This document shows positions 34,260 through 46,541 of a stretch of DNA of 64,000 nucleotides, piece by piece. Position 1 is the first letter of the stretch, and every line of letters starts with the position of its first letter. The stretch spans positions 293,317,065 to 293,381,064 of the forward strand of contig OX336395.1 of assembly GCA_946902985.2 (NCBI GenBank), written 5' to 3'. The translations under genes were made by a program, and so were the position numbers. Below the pieces are notes generated by a model that did no database searches, had not been told where the DNA came from, and saw only the letters and a list, made by a program, of their open reading frames with translations. The DNA comes from Meconema thalassinum (Eukaryota > Arthropoda > Insecta > Orthoptera > Tettigoniidae).

Positions 34260-34800
34260 GAGGATTTACTGTTGGGGGTAATCTCCCTTAGCCTTTAGCA
34301 CTCCCCTGCCACATCTACAAGGCTAGCCATAGGAAACAACAGATTTATGTGAAATTTCCTTCACACACCCAAAAGGATAACTAATCCACCCTAAGCTATT
34401 GGTTATCCCTTTGGTTGACAGGTTTGGTACTGGCCACCCAACCCTCAGTTGTACTCTTATTAATCCCCTAGTACAGGGCTGCCTCCTTCCGTCATCTCCA
34501 CCGTACCGAAGGTCACTTGAGGTCTTCACACGTCACCCTGTGCATGGGGCCTATGTTATACCCCACAGGACTGGGTCCTCATCAGAACTTAGCCTCTACT
34601 ATAGCTTCGACTATAGTACCGTTGTCCACGCCCGCGCCTGATGAGAATTATCCATGTAAATACAGATTTCATGGACCGGGTTAAGGACACTATATGGTTC
34701 TAGCCTCCAATGCATAATTATCTGAAGCTATAATTAGGAATATAATATACAAAGTAGTGTATGGAATGGTTAAAGAAAGATAAGAAGATCATAATATAGT
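34260..34800. other. Possible LINE 5' UTR or unclassified repeat
   Basis: GC-richer, phrase-rich sequence without an ORF. It could continue the LINE 5' piece at 32701-33013 across the inserted transposon, but I cannot prove this. A degenerate minus-strand frame occurs at 34323-34529. Confidence 0.3.
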
Positions 34801-34804
34801 ACAT

Positions 34805-36640
34805 ACTGTCATCATCATCATCAAATTCCAGCTCCAGTCGCCCGGGTGCTGTTAACGAGCCCTCGCCACCTTTTCCTGTCCATGAATAGTTGGTCTTCAT
34901 GGGTCCTTCTCCAGTCTAGCCCTTTGTCTTCAAGATCATCATTGATATGGTCCAACCATTTCTTCTTTGGTCTTCCTACTGGTCTTTTTCCTGGGATAAT
35001 CTTGTTGAAATAAGCTTTTGGTGTCCTCTCATCTCCCATTCTTTGAAGATGCCCATACCATCCTAATCGTTGCTTCTGCAAATATTTTGTAGCACTGATA
35101 TCTATGCCAGCCTCTGTCCTGTTTGTTTCGTTCCTTACTTTGTCTCTCCTTGTCCTTTGAAGCATTGTTCTTATAAACTTCATTTCGGATGCCTGAATCC
35201 TACTTTCTTCTCTTCTGGACAGGGTGCATGTTTCTACTCCGTAAGTTAGAATTGGGATGTAGTATGTCTTAAACAGTATATGTTTACACTTCCTGGGCAC
35301 TTTATTATCCCACAGTAGTGTTCTAACTTGTGCATAGAAGGAGGCTGCATTACTAGTTCTATTTGTTACTTCACTGTTGTTGTTATCCTTACACACTGTG
35401 CTACCAAGATATTTAAATTGATCAACAATTCGTAGAGGCTGATTATTCAGGTAAATGGTTGCATTAGACAGTCCTGTTGTCATCACTACTGTCTTACTTT
35501 GGCTTATTTTAAACCCATACTCATTGAACAGCTTGTCCCATGAATCCAGTTTTCCTTGTACCTCTCTGGCACTTTCTCCCCAAATCATGACGTCATCTGC
35601 AAAGACAAGGGCATTTGTTTCATTGCCCTGTTCTTTTATTCTCTTCAGGATTATGTTCATCACTGTGATGAATAGTAATGGAGACAGTGAACTTCCTTGT
35701 TGGACTCCTTGTTTTGTTGTGAACCATTTGCTTTCCCCATTACCTATTCTTACACATGCCCTTGTGTTCTCATACAGCATTTTGATCTTGCTTATCAAGC
35801 CTTCCTGGTCTAAAGCCATGTTGTTCTTCTTCTAAAGCCTTTTCGCAATTATTTTTTCCAAGTTCTTTAGACCATGGGATAACAAAGTAATTCCACGATA
35901 GTTCTCACACTTTTTCCGGTTTCCTTTTTTAAACAATGGCACTATTACAATTTTAGACCAGTCATCAGGGATCTTATTGTCCGTCCATATAGCATGTAAT
36001 AGTCTGTACAACCAATGTATCCCATTAATTCCTGCAGCTTTTATCATGTCTGAACTTACTTCATCAACTCCAGTGGATTTTCCTTTGATCATGGCTTTTA
36101 AAGCTTCTTCCACTTCAGACCAGGTTGGGGGTTGGTTCTTGGTGGTTTTCATCATTGGCCCCTAAATTGATGTTCGTGTGCCCACTGTCATTATTAGATG
36201 CATCATTTAACAGTTGATCAAAATACTGTCCCATTAATTTCCTGATTTCATTTATGCTTCTTATCACTTCTCCATTATTTCCTTCCAAAGCTGTAACTGG
36301 ATCCTGATGTCTTATTGTTTTTCACAGTTATATATAGTAATTTCTTATTACCTTTTGTATCTTCCTCCAGTTTCTTCGCAAATTCATCCCAAATCATATC
36401 CTTCTCTTCATTAATTATGTGTTTAACTCTTAATTTTTGCTCTCGATATTCTTGAGCAAGTGATCTGATTTTATCCTCATTTCTGTCATTCTTTTGTCTC
36501 TCCACTTCTAATTTTCTCTTTACTTTGTTCCTTAATTGAATTAGTCTTGACTTCCTTATTCCACCAGGCAGTCTCTTTATGTAGAACTTTACTACTTGTT
36601 TCGCCACATAATTCTCTAGCTTCTTCAACTAAGGGCCGAT
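34805..36640 (-). pseudogene. LINE with internal deletion of the RT catalytic core
   Basis: The minus strand runs from a basic pre-RT region (KFYIKRLPGGIRKSRLIQLR) through SKIVIVPLFKKGNRKKCENY and RGITLLSHGLKNLEKIIAKR. Near 35825 it jumps from QHGFRPGR-like sequence straight to LISKIKMLYENTRACVRIG. The segment that should carry the first catalytic aspartate (FxDxxKAYD type) is therefore missing. After that the frame is open for 330 codons: VQQGSSLSPLLFITVMN, LVFADDVMIWGES, FKYLGSTVCKDNN, and the terminal RLGWYGHLQRMGDERTP. The 3' end at 34805 has a (tga)n tail. The endonuclease is absent. Confidence 0.85.
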
Positions 36641-36870
36641 TGTATAAAGCATTTGATCTCAGTTCAACGGGTTCAGCTGATCTTGACGCGTGCTGAACTC
36701 AGAATTTCTGTTGTATAACGTTAATCTAAAATCACCGCGTCTTGATCCGAGTTCATATTTAACCGGCGACAGTTCTCGGTTCACCCATGTTGATCTTAGT
36801 TCACAGCTGTTGTCCGTGAAACATTTTAGCGCTTCGATTCCAGTTCTAGGCTGCATTAAAGAGAAAAATA
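36641..36870. repeat. Possible transposon end
   Basis: This starts gggccgattgtataaagc, which resembles a TIR terminus of the gggcc type, and contains repeated ttgatc(t/c)(g/t)agttca-like words. No partner end was found in the window. Confidence 0.35.
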
Positions 36871-39169
36871 TGTTAGAAAGCTTGTACATTAGTAGGCCTA
36901 GGTTATACGGCAGTACGGTACTATTTCTTACTGGACTAGGCTTAAATTGCGCGTGCTCGCTCTCAACGATAATGCATTTTAGTCCGAGTGATCTTGGATT
37001 TTGAGGAGGAAGAATGCCATTCTCCTAAAAATCGTGTCTTATTGAGACACTTGAACGATATATTTCTTCAGTTTTAAATAAATATCAAAACACGACCGTT
37101 TTTTTTTACATTGTATTTTATTATGTCACCTATAAACCCTGTTGTTCAGTGCCTCCAAGTCGAGGGTTATATTAGGCCTAAAGGCTATACGGACGTAATA
37201 CGTGTTCACATTTGATAACAATTTATGTTTTCACTCCAAACTGTGTGTTTTTAATCAGTGATGGTGTTGTAACTTTTCTTTGTATCGTTGACATATGCAC
37301 CAATACCGTAATTAACCGGTACCACACACATACGATACGGTACGTTAAGAGTAGCATTAAATAACTATTTTATCCACGGTGCCTTTTGTTTTTGAAAGTG
37401 GTAGGTCACTGGTACTTAATCTTACCTTTGCTAATAGGGTAGCCTATTAGATATCCTGCAGAAGAACTACAGTATCATAGGCCTAGTATTCATGTGACAC
37501 ACACTTCACATTATTATGCCCATATGGCAGTAAACATGCACCACAATTGTAAGCCCATATCCGGGTGCCTTAAGCTACGGTACTTCTAAATAGTCCCTCG
37601 TGTAAATTTAGATACATGTACATTTCAATGGCTTACGTTTATGCAAAATGTTTGATCAAGACATCTTTGCTAGGAGTATGAATGTATTTGTACTGAGAAA
37701 ATGTTTTTTAAACATTTCCATCTATCCTATTTTGCTTCCATTCTTCTTTACTCCCCACCTTTTACTGTGCTCATGTGTTTTATTTCCAAATACCAGTAGT
37801 GTAAATAGACCCAGGTCATCCAAGCATCCCCTGGACTGTGTCCCCGAGCACTTGAGGAGCGCCCCATGTTGTACAACTGCATCACATTAACAAGAAAATG
37901 CTAAAACAATACTGTAATAGATCACCAGCTGTAGCATATAAGGTGTATATTCACAATTTCCTTTCTTTTCTTTGTGGAAAGCAAGTCCAGATATTTTAAT
38001 CCCAGTGATGACATTGATCATCCTAAGTGTGGTTCTTCAGGGGTACCCACACTATACCAAGGCAAATGCTAGAATGCTACTTACGGGTACCTGTAAGTCC
38101 TGGGTCACTTACCCCAAACTTGTTCCAGGTTTTCCTTAAAATATCATCCATAGAAAACTTACTAAATCCACTGTTTTTATTACAGTTACATACTGGTACA
38201 CTACTACAGCCACCTCAAGTTATCAGACAAAATAAACACACACCCAAGTACACAGGGCTGTTGACCAAGATGTTCCAACAACCATTTGATAACATATTCT
38301 AACATTTACATTTTTAAAGTGATAAAAACTCATATTAATAACTACTTTTTGAAAGAGAAGTGAACCTGAAACCTACAATAAAACAGTGGTCTGCTTCATA
38401 GTAAGTCCTCCAAAACCTACCCAATTCAAATGTTATTAGGTTAACCAAATTTCAAGAAATTCAATATGCAAGCAATTAACAGCTTGGCTTCGACTGTCCC
38501 ATACATGACAACTGTAATTACTGTAAATGGCAAACAGCAGACTTCTGATTAAAGTTGTGAGTGCATTACAAATGATAACTGTTGTACTGGACATTAACTT
38601 GGATCAATAACGGTGAATGCCCCTCGACCATTTTTTTTAGCATAGCCTATCTGCAGTCTTCACCAGTCTTCTGTTGCACATTTAACAGAAGCATTTTTTT
38701 ATATGCACATAACAAAATTTTATAAATATAAATCATCCATGCTCAGTTGTAGAGAGAGCACAAATGAGTGTTAGGGACATTGTACTCCAATAACTATGCA
38801 ACCTTGTTAAGTCAATGGAGGACAATATTGTGGCAACAATTTCAGGAATAATCAGGGCCTGAAGAATTAACAACTAGTTCAGAATAACATTACATCCTTT
38901 TATTTTTATTAAATAATGCATTAGTACATTTCATTTCCTTCAGTTTCTGCCTGCTCAACATTTCGTATTCTAATTATTCTTTCATTTTTAATTTTGCCCA
39001 TTGTCCTCTCCGAACAGTGGCTTCTGCTTGCTCTGTGTTGTTGCAAGAGGCACCTCAAAAGCTACCTGCAACAATAACACATGTTAGAAAATAACAAGTG
39101 AAGTGTGGAGTGTACTTTACAACAACTGAATTCTCACTATGGATAAGCATTCATTTAGCCTTAGGGCAT
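36871..39169. other. Intron, no element recognised
   Basis: AT-rich, apparently unique sequence. The only candidate feature is a possible small-gene terminal exon on the minus strand at 38988-39065, listed separately. Confidence 0.4.
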
Positions 39170-39192
39170 AAAGTGCACGTATAAATAAATAA

Positions 39193-39426
39193 CATAAAGA
39201 GAATGGAAGAGAAGAAGATTCCCAAGAGGATACACGAGATGCAGATGCAGATGAAATGACCAAGAGATAGATGGCTGAAAGAAGTGGAGGAATGTGTCAA
39301 GAAGAGAGGCGAGGACTGGACTATAGTGACAGCGGAGAGGTGGTGGGAAGAAAGGACTAAGTGGCGAGGCTTATGTTCCAAACAGACCCAGCCTGGGGCT
39401 GGAAACTGTACAAGATGATGATGAAG
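39193..39426 (+). mobile_element. 5'-truncated LINE 3' end
   Basis: A 23-bp target duplication with one mismatch (ending cgtataaataaataa) lies at 39170-39192 and 39427-39449. The insert encodes a C-terminal LINE phrase, RWLKEVEECVKKRGEDWT, and ends in gatgatgatga. Confidence 0.88.
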
Positions 39427-39846
39427 AAAGTGCTCGTATAAATAAATAATAAGTAAAAGTCCAGGAAAAAAATCATGCTTAAATAATTTGTTTTATTTAA
39501 TACGGTAGGGAACGTTTTAAGTTTAATTGCCTACTCCTTGGGAATTAGTAGCTTCCTCCGATGTTTGATGCTGACATACTAAAACTAACCAGATGCTATC
39601 AGAAGATTTCATTCCTCCCCCTTTCAATTAACCTCTTCACTGCTGCGGTCGAGTATACTCGATCTGCCTCAAGCGGTCCGTCAGTGCTGCGATCGAGTAT
39701 ACTCGATCTGCTTTGTAAATGTCGTGTATTCTTACGCCATCTGTTAGCTACATATTGAACCACTTAGCTCCTTAAATACACACGTGTAACGTTGCGGGAA
39801 AAATGTTTTTCTTTCGTCACACAGTTATAAACATCGTGTTTGAGTA

Positions 39847-41564
39847 ATGGCTGCATCTAGCGCGCGCATTATGCGTCCGGAGCAAATTCTTACGCTTTTA
39901 GAGGAGATTGAGTCTGATGTGGATTTAGATAGTGTCGGAAGTGACGATGGGGATATTAGGGAACTGTTTGGAAGTGACAGTGATAGTGATAGTGTTGAAG
40001 ATATTCCGATAGAGAGGGGAAGAAATGAACCTGACCTAGGCCGACCCACGTGGTCCGAGGACGAGTTCGCGCCAAACGTGCATGCATTCAAAGTGCCAAA
40101 CCCAGGTATGTCAAATACTAATTTGACCCCTGAATCCCACGAAATAGATTATTTCGAGTTATTTGTCAATGAAGAGGTGTTGACAAAGGTAGCGGACGAA
40201 ACAAACAAGTTTCATAAACAGACTGTTGACGCTAAGCCACCCAGTCAACATTCCAGGCTCAGGAAATGGGTTGATACCAATTATAAGGAGATTTTTGTGC
40301 TAATAGCAGTGACGCTGCTGATGGTTCGAAATAAACATCTGTCTATTCAGGAACATTGGTCCAGTGATCCCCTTCTGCATGCCCCAATTTTTCAGCAAGT
40401 TATGTCTCGTGATAGATATCTAATTTTACTCAGTATGCTCCACTTCACCGACAATGAAAACCCAAACAAAACTGACAGTCTGAACAAAATTCGACTCATT
40501 ATTGACCACTTCAGGAAAACATTGAAAACCTATTTCACCCCATTTGCTAACTTGTGTGTTGATGAAAGCCTAGTTTTGTTCAAGGGACGTCTTGCTTTCA
40601 AGCAGTATATAAAATCCAAGCGCCATCGTTTCGGCATCAAACTGTTTGTTCTCTGTGACTGTAAAACTGGTTATATTTTAGATTTTATCACTTATACTGG
40701 CTTATCAACAGAAATTACAGACCCCTATAAACTTGGTATTTCTGGTGCAGTTGTTACAACACTTCTACATGATTATTTAGATAAAGGCCATAGCTTATTT
40801 GTAGATAACTGGTACACTGGCCCACAGCTATTTTCTTTGCTTCATGACCGAGCCACTAATGCATGTGGAACAGTGCGAAAGAACAGGAAAGGAATGCCTG
40901 CACTGGGAACTAAATTGGGAAGAGGGGAATTGGAAATGAAATCTAGCACAAAAATGATGGCACTCAAGTGGAGTGATAGGAGGGATGTGTTCGTGCTTAC
41001 AACCATGCACAAAAATATATTTGAAGTGACTGGGAAAAAGGATCGCAAGTCTGGAGCATCTATCTTGAAGCCTCAGGCCGTCATTGAATATAACATGAAC
41101 ATGGGGTCTGTCGATAAGGCAGACATGCTCCTTAGTTCACTCCATAGCGTGCGTTAAAGTATCAAGTGGTACAAGAAATTATTCTTTCATATTTTGGACT
41201 TAGCACATCTAAATTCATATGCCCTATACTGTCTATCATCACGTAAGCGTCCTTCATTGGCAGAATTTCAGCTTCAAATTAAAGACAGATTTTGGAGAGA
41301 TACCACAACCCCAGAAAATCAACTCCTGGAAGACCATCTGCGACATCTACGGATCCAGTTCTTCGACTAACTGAAAGACATTTTCCCTGCTTAGTTCCGC
41401 CAACTGATAAGAAATCTAACCCTACTCGTCACTGCCATGTATGTAGCAATACTGTCAGGAGGGAAAGGAAGAGGAAAGAGTCCCGATACATGTGTCACCC
41501 ATGTGGTGATGCACTCTGTGTCGTACCTTGCTTTGAAGACTACCACTCACGCAGGAATTATTAG
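39847..41564 (+). pseudogene. piggyBac (PGBD4-like) transposase pseudogene
   Basis: A TTAA-specific DDE_Tnp_1_7 transposase. The acidic, serine-rich N-terminus (GSDSDSDSVEDIP) precedes the core. The first aspartate is in LCVDESLVLFKGRLAFKQYI, the second in SLFVDNWYTGPQLF and the third in MNMGSVDKADMLLSSL. An in-frame TAA at 41155-41157 interrupts the conserved region, and the frame then continues with KWYKKLFFHILDLAHLNSYA. A frameshift near 41290 moves the C-terminus to another frame, which carries the cysteine-rich domain (CHVCSNTVRRERKRK, YMCHPCGDALCVVPCF). All three catalytic aspartates are retained. It belongs to a different subfamily from copy 1. Confidence 0.92.
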
Positions 41565-41639
41565 AATGTTTAGAAGCGTAAACTTTATCTTTGCACATAT
41601 TTAGTGTTCAATTATTAGTATAGATAAATTGTATAGCCT

Positions 41640-43817
41640 ACAAGCTGTACCCGGCATGCGTTGCAATGCCAATCAAAGAAAGTGTTGGCGTTGAAATTCT
41701 GTTTCTTTAAGTGCTTTTGGATACACAACATGTTAAATGCCTCTAAGCTATCGTAAAATGGATTTCCTAATTTAGAACCATTCGTGGGAGCGTGCACAAC
41801 AACTTTCAAAAGTTTCATCGCTGTCACTCATTTGTTGAATCTACTCGTACGCTACCTATTGTGAAATGGATTTACTAAGTCGAAACCCTTCCCTGGCGTG
41901 TACAGAATAACTCATCAATGATTCATCGCAATCGGATGAATGGTATATGCACGTATAGGGGTTTTTGTTTAAACGATTCGTGCGCTGTCACTCATTTGTT
42001 GAATCTACTCGTGCGCTACCTATTGAGAAATGTATTACTAAGTCGAAGCCCTTCCCTGGCGTGTACACAATAAGTCATCAAGGTTTCATCGCAATCGAAG
42101 AATGTTATATGAACGCAATAGGGGATTTTGTTGAAACGCTTCGCGCGTCGTCACCCATTTGTTGCATCTACTCTTGCGCTACTTATTGTGAAATGGATTT
42201 ACTAAGTCCCCTTCCCTGGCGGGTACACAATAACTGATCAATGTTTCATCGCAATCGGATGAATAGTAAATGAACGCATACCTGATTTTGTTTAAACGAT
42301 TCGCGCTCCGTCACTAATTTGTTGAATCTACTTGTGCGCTACCTACTGTAAAATGTATTTACTAAGTTAGAAACCGTCACGTAAGTGTCCACAACATCTC
42401 ACCCAAGTTTCATCGCTATCGGACTAATGGGATATGAAGACATAGGGGACTGTATTGAAACTCTCCGCGTGTCGTCGTTCATTTGTCGAATCTACTCGTG
42501 TGCTACCTTCTGTGAAATGTATTTACTAAGCCAGAAACCTTCCTTGGAGTGTCCACCACATTTCACCCAAGTTTCACCGCTAACGGCGGAATGGCATATG
42601 ACCTTATACGGACTTTGTTGAAACGCTTCGCGCGTCGTCCCTCATTTGTTGAATCAACTTGTGCGCTGCATATTGTATAGTGGATTTACTAAGCCAGAAA
42701 TTTTCCATGACGTGTACACAACATCTCACCCAAGTTTCATCGCAATCGGATGAATGGTATGTGAACGTATACGGGACGTTGTCGAAACGCTTCGCGCGTA
42801 GTCACTCATTTGTTGAATATAAACGTGCGCTTCGTATTGTAAAATGGATTCTCTTAGCCAGAAACCTTTCCTGGAGTGTACACAACAATTCACCAAACAT
42901 TTATCACTATCAGACGACTGGTATATGACTTTATACGGGACTTTGTTGAAACGCTTCGCGTGTCATCGCTCATTTGTTGAATCTACCGGTGCGCTACCTA
43001 TTGTAAAATGTATGTACTAAGCCAGAAACATTCCCTGGAGTGTACACAACATCTCACCCAAGTTTCATCGCTATCGGATGAATGGTATATGAAATTATAT
43101 GGCACTTTGTTGAAACGCTTCGCGCGCCGTTGCTCATTTGTTGATTCTACTCGTGCTCTACCTATTTTTAAAGGGATTTACTAAGCTAGAAACCTTCCCT
43201 GGAGTGCACACAGAATCTCAGCCTAGTTTCATCGCTATCGGACGAATGGTATATGAACGCAAACGTGACTTTGTTGAAATGCTTCGCGCGTCGTAGCTCA
43301 TTTGTTGAATCTACTCTTGCGCTGCCTATTGTAAAGTGGATGTACTAAGCCAGAAAATTTCCCTGCAGTGTACACAACATTTTACGCAAGTTTCATAGCT
43401 ATCGGACGAATGGTATTTGAATGCATACGGGACTTTGTTGAAACGCATTGCGTGTCGTCGCTCATTTGTTGAATCTACTTGTGCGCTATCTACTGTGAAA
43501 TGTATTCACTAATTTTGAGACCTTCACGTAAGTGTACACAACATCTCACCCAAGTTTCATCGCTATCGGACGAATGGTATATGAACACATACGGGACTTT
43601 GTTGAAATGCTTCGCGCATCGTCGCTCATTTGTTGAATCTACGCGTGCGCTACCTATTGCAAAATGGATTTACTTAGTCAGAAACCTTCCTTGGAGTGTA
43701 CTCAACATCTCACCCAAGTTTCATCGCAATCGGACGAATGGTATATGAACGCATAGGAGACATACATACCCACCCACAGACGAACTATCACGTTACATTG
43801 ATTTTTATATATATAGA
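41640..43817 (-). mobile_element. Non-autonomous Helitron, left arm of palindrome
   Basis: Its 5' end, on the minus strand at 43817, reads tctatatatataaaaatcaa. Its 3' end at 41640 reads ccgggtacagcttgt. Between them lie about 13 tandem units of roughly 165 bp, each with catttgttgaatctac and catcgc(t/a)atcgga. It carries about one unit more than the right arm (2178 versus 2010 bp). The CTTGT terminus replaces the usual CTAGT. Confidence 0.85.
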
Positions 43818-43901
43818 TAGATAGCGTTGAAGCAAGGCTTTTATTATTATTATTTTTTTCCGCGAAAGTTTAGGTATAGGATAATGTATGTGTTAGAATT
43901 A

Positions 43902-45911
43902 TCTATATATATAAAAATCAATGTAACGTGATAGTTTGTCTGTGGGTATGTATGTCTCCTATGCGTTCATATACCATTCGTCCGATTGCGATGAAACTTG
44001 GGTGAGATGTTGAGTACACTCCAAGGAAGGTTTCTGACTTAGTAAATCCATTTTACAATAGGTAGCGCACGCGTAGATTCAACAAATGAGCGACGATGCG
44101 CGAAGCATTTCAACAAAGTCCCGTATGTGTTCATATACCATTCGTCCGATAACGATGAAACTTGGGTGAGATGTTGTGTACACTTACGTGAAGGTTTCAA
44201 AATTAGTGAATACATTTCACAGTAGATAGCGCACAAGTAGATTCAACAAATGAGCGACGACACGCAATGCGTTTCAACAAAGTCCCGTATGCATTCATAT
44301 ACCATTCGTCCGATAGCTATGAAACTTGCGTAAAATGTTGTGTACACTGCAGGGAAATTTTCTGGCTTAGTACATCCACTTTACAATAGGCAGCGCAAGA
44401 GTAGATTCAACAAATGAGCTACGACGCGCGAAGCATTTCAACAAAGTCACGTTTGCGTTCATATACCATTCGTCCGATAGCGATGAAACTAGGCTGAGAT
44501 TTTGTGTGCACTCCAGGGAAGGTTTCTAACTTAGTAAATCCCTTTAAAAATAGGTAGAGCACGAGTAGAATCAACAAATGAGCAACGGCGCGCGAAGCGT
44601 TTCAACAAAGTGCCATATAATTTCATATACCATTCATCCGATAGCGATGAAACTTGGGTGAGATGTTGTGTACACTCCAGGGAAGGTTTCTGGCTTAGTA
44701 CATACATTTTACAATGGGTATCGCACCAGTAGATTCAACAAATGAGCGATGACACGCGAAGCGTTTCAACAAAGTCCCGTATACAGTCATATACCAGTCG
44801 TCTGATAGTGATAAATGTTTGGTGAATTGTTGTGTACACTCCAGGAAAGGTTTCTGGCTAAGTAAATCCATTTTACAATACGAAGCGCACGTTTATATTC
44901 AACAAATGAGTGACTACGCGCGAAGCGTTTCGACAACGTCCCGTATACGTTCACATGCCATTCATCCGATTGCGATGAAACTTGGGTGAGATGTTGTGTA
45001 CACTCCAGGGAAGGTTTCTGGCTTAGTAAATACATTTCACAGTAGGTAGCACACGAGTAGATTCGACAAATGAACGACGACATGCGGAGCGTTTCAATAC
45101 AGTCCCCTATGTCTTCATATCCCATTAGTCCGATAGCGATGAAACTGGGTGAGATGTTGTGGACACTTACGTGACGGTGTCTAACTTAGTAAATACATTT
45201 TACAGTAGGTAGCGCACGAGTAGATTCAACAAATGAGTGACGGAGCGCGAATCGTTTAAACAAAATCAGGTATGCGTTCATATACTATTCATCCGATTGC
45301 GATGAAACATTGATCAGTTATTGTGTACCCGCCAGGGAAGGGGACTTAGTAAATCCATTTCACAATAAGTAGCGCAAGAGTAGATGCAACAAATGGGTGA
45401 CGACGCGCGAAGCGTTTCAACAAAATCCCCTATTGCGTTCATATAACATTCTTCGATTGCGATGAAACCTTGATGAGTTATTGTGCACACGCCAGGGAAG
45501 GGCTTCGACTTAGTAATACATTTCTCAATAGGTAGCGCACGAGTAGATTCAACAAATGAGTGACAGCGCACGAATCGTTTAAACAAAACCCCGTATACGT
45601 GCACATACAATTCTTCCGATTGCGATGAATCATTGATGAGTTATTGTGTACACGCCAGGGAAGGGTTTCGACTTAGTAAATCCATTTCACAACAGGTAGC
45701 GTACGAGTAGATTCAACAAGCGAGTGACAGCGATGAAACTTTTGAAAGTTGTTGTGCACGCTTCTACGAATGGTTCTAAATTAGAAAATCCATTTTACGA
45801 TTGCTTAGAGGCAGTTAACATGTTGTGTATCCAAAAGCACTTCAAGAAACAGAATTTCAACGCCAACACTTTCTTTGATTGGCATTGCAACGCATGCCGG
45901 GTACAGCTTGT
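43902..45911 (+). mobile_element. Non-autonomous Helitron, right arm of palindrome
   Basis: The 5' end at 43902 is tctatatatataaaaatcaa, the exact inverse of the left arm's start, and the 3' end at 45911 is ccgggtacagcttgt. It contains about 12 units of roughly 165 bp. It faces away from the left copy, with an 84-bp spacer (43818-43901) between the two 5' ends. Confidence 0.85.
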
Positions 45912-46150
45912 CTATTACATAAAACTAAGTGTCCTGACTGACTGACTGACTCATCATCGCCTTGCCAAAACTATTAAAGTTAGAAACATGAAATTTTGGG
46001 ACTATGTTCGTTGTAAGTCGAAAACGCCCACTAAGGAAGGGTTTTTGGATATTCAGTTTCTAAAGGGGTGTTAAGGGGGTACACCTGCATTTCATTGAAT
46101 AACAATATGACACGACTATGACGCGAGCGAAGCCGCGGGTACCTGCTAGT
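45911..46150 (+). mobile_element. Short Helitron abutting the palindrome
   Basis: It starts tctattacataaaactaagt directly at the 3' end of the right arm. It ends with the hairpin region gcgagcgaagccgcgggt and CTAGT (46146-46150). It belongs to the family at 29890 and supplies the intact 3' end that the 29890 copy lacks. It has no coding capacity. Confidence 0.85.
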
Positions 46151-46541
46151 TTTAGATATTTCTGCTTTGAGGTAATATTGGATTCGGGTGTTTATTTAGT
46201 GATATCGTGTGTTTAATTTAATGTTTCTGTTGGGAAGTGTGTATGGAATGTATATAGAGCGTGCATTTAGTGAGCATAGTCTACGGTGTAAATTACAATT
46301 TTTTTTCTTTCTACTGGACAAAATTTCACCAACTCATGTGGAATCGAACCCTGTATCCCAAACATCAACCATGGCCAATACTTTATGAACACACTGGTGA
46401 GTAAATTACTTTAAATTATTTTCAGTTACCACTTGTATTTTATGTTCAAATTGGTGAATTTCTGTGTGAAAGTGGTTGCCTATAAGAATCCAGCACAGAG
46501 GGTGCGCTGACACTGTAACAATTCAGCAGCGAAAAGGTTAA

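Larger units (their letters stand above)
39632..46537 (+). mobile_element. piggyBac-type transposon (copy 2), expanded by Helitrons
   Basis: TTAA lies at 39628-39631 and 46538-46541. The ends cct(c/t)ttc(a/g)ctgctg are inverted copies. Just inside the left end, cgagtatactcgatctgc is repeated twice. The transposase lies at 39847-41564. About 4.5 kb of Helitron sequence (41640-46150) has entered between the transposase and the right end. Confidence 0.9.

Noticed and set aside
34717..35835. Frames opposite the LINE RT
   Set aside because: They are shadows of the minus-strand RT.
41965..45610. Many 65-112-codon frames on both strands in the palindrome
   Set aside because: They repeat every ~165 bp and exist on both arms; they reflect the satellite-like Helitron repeat and not protein coding.
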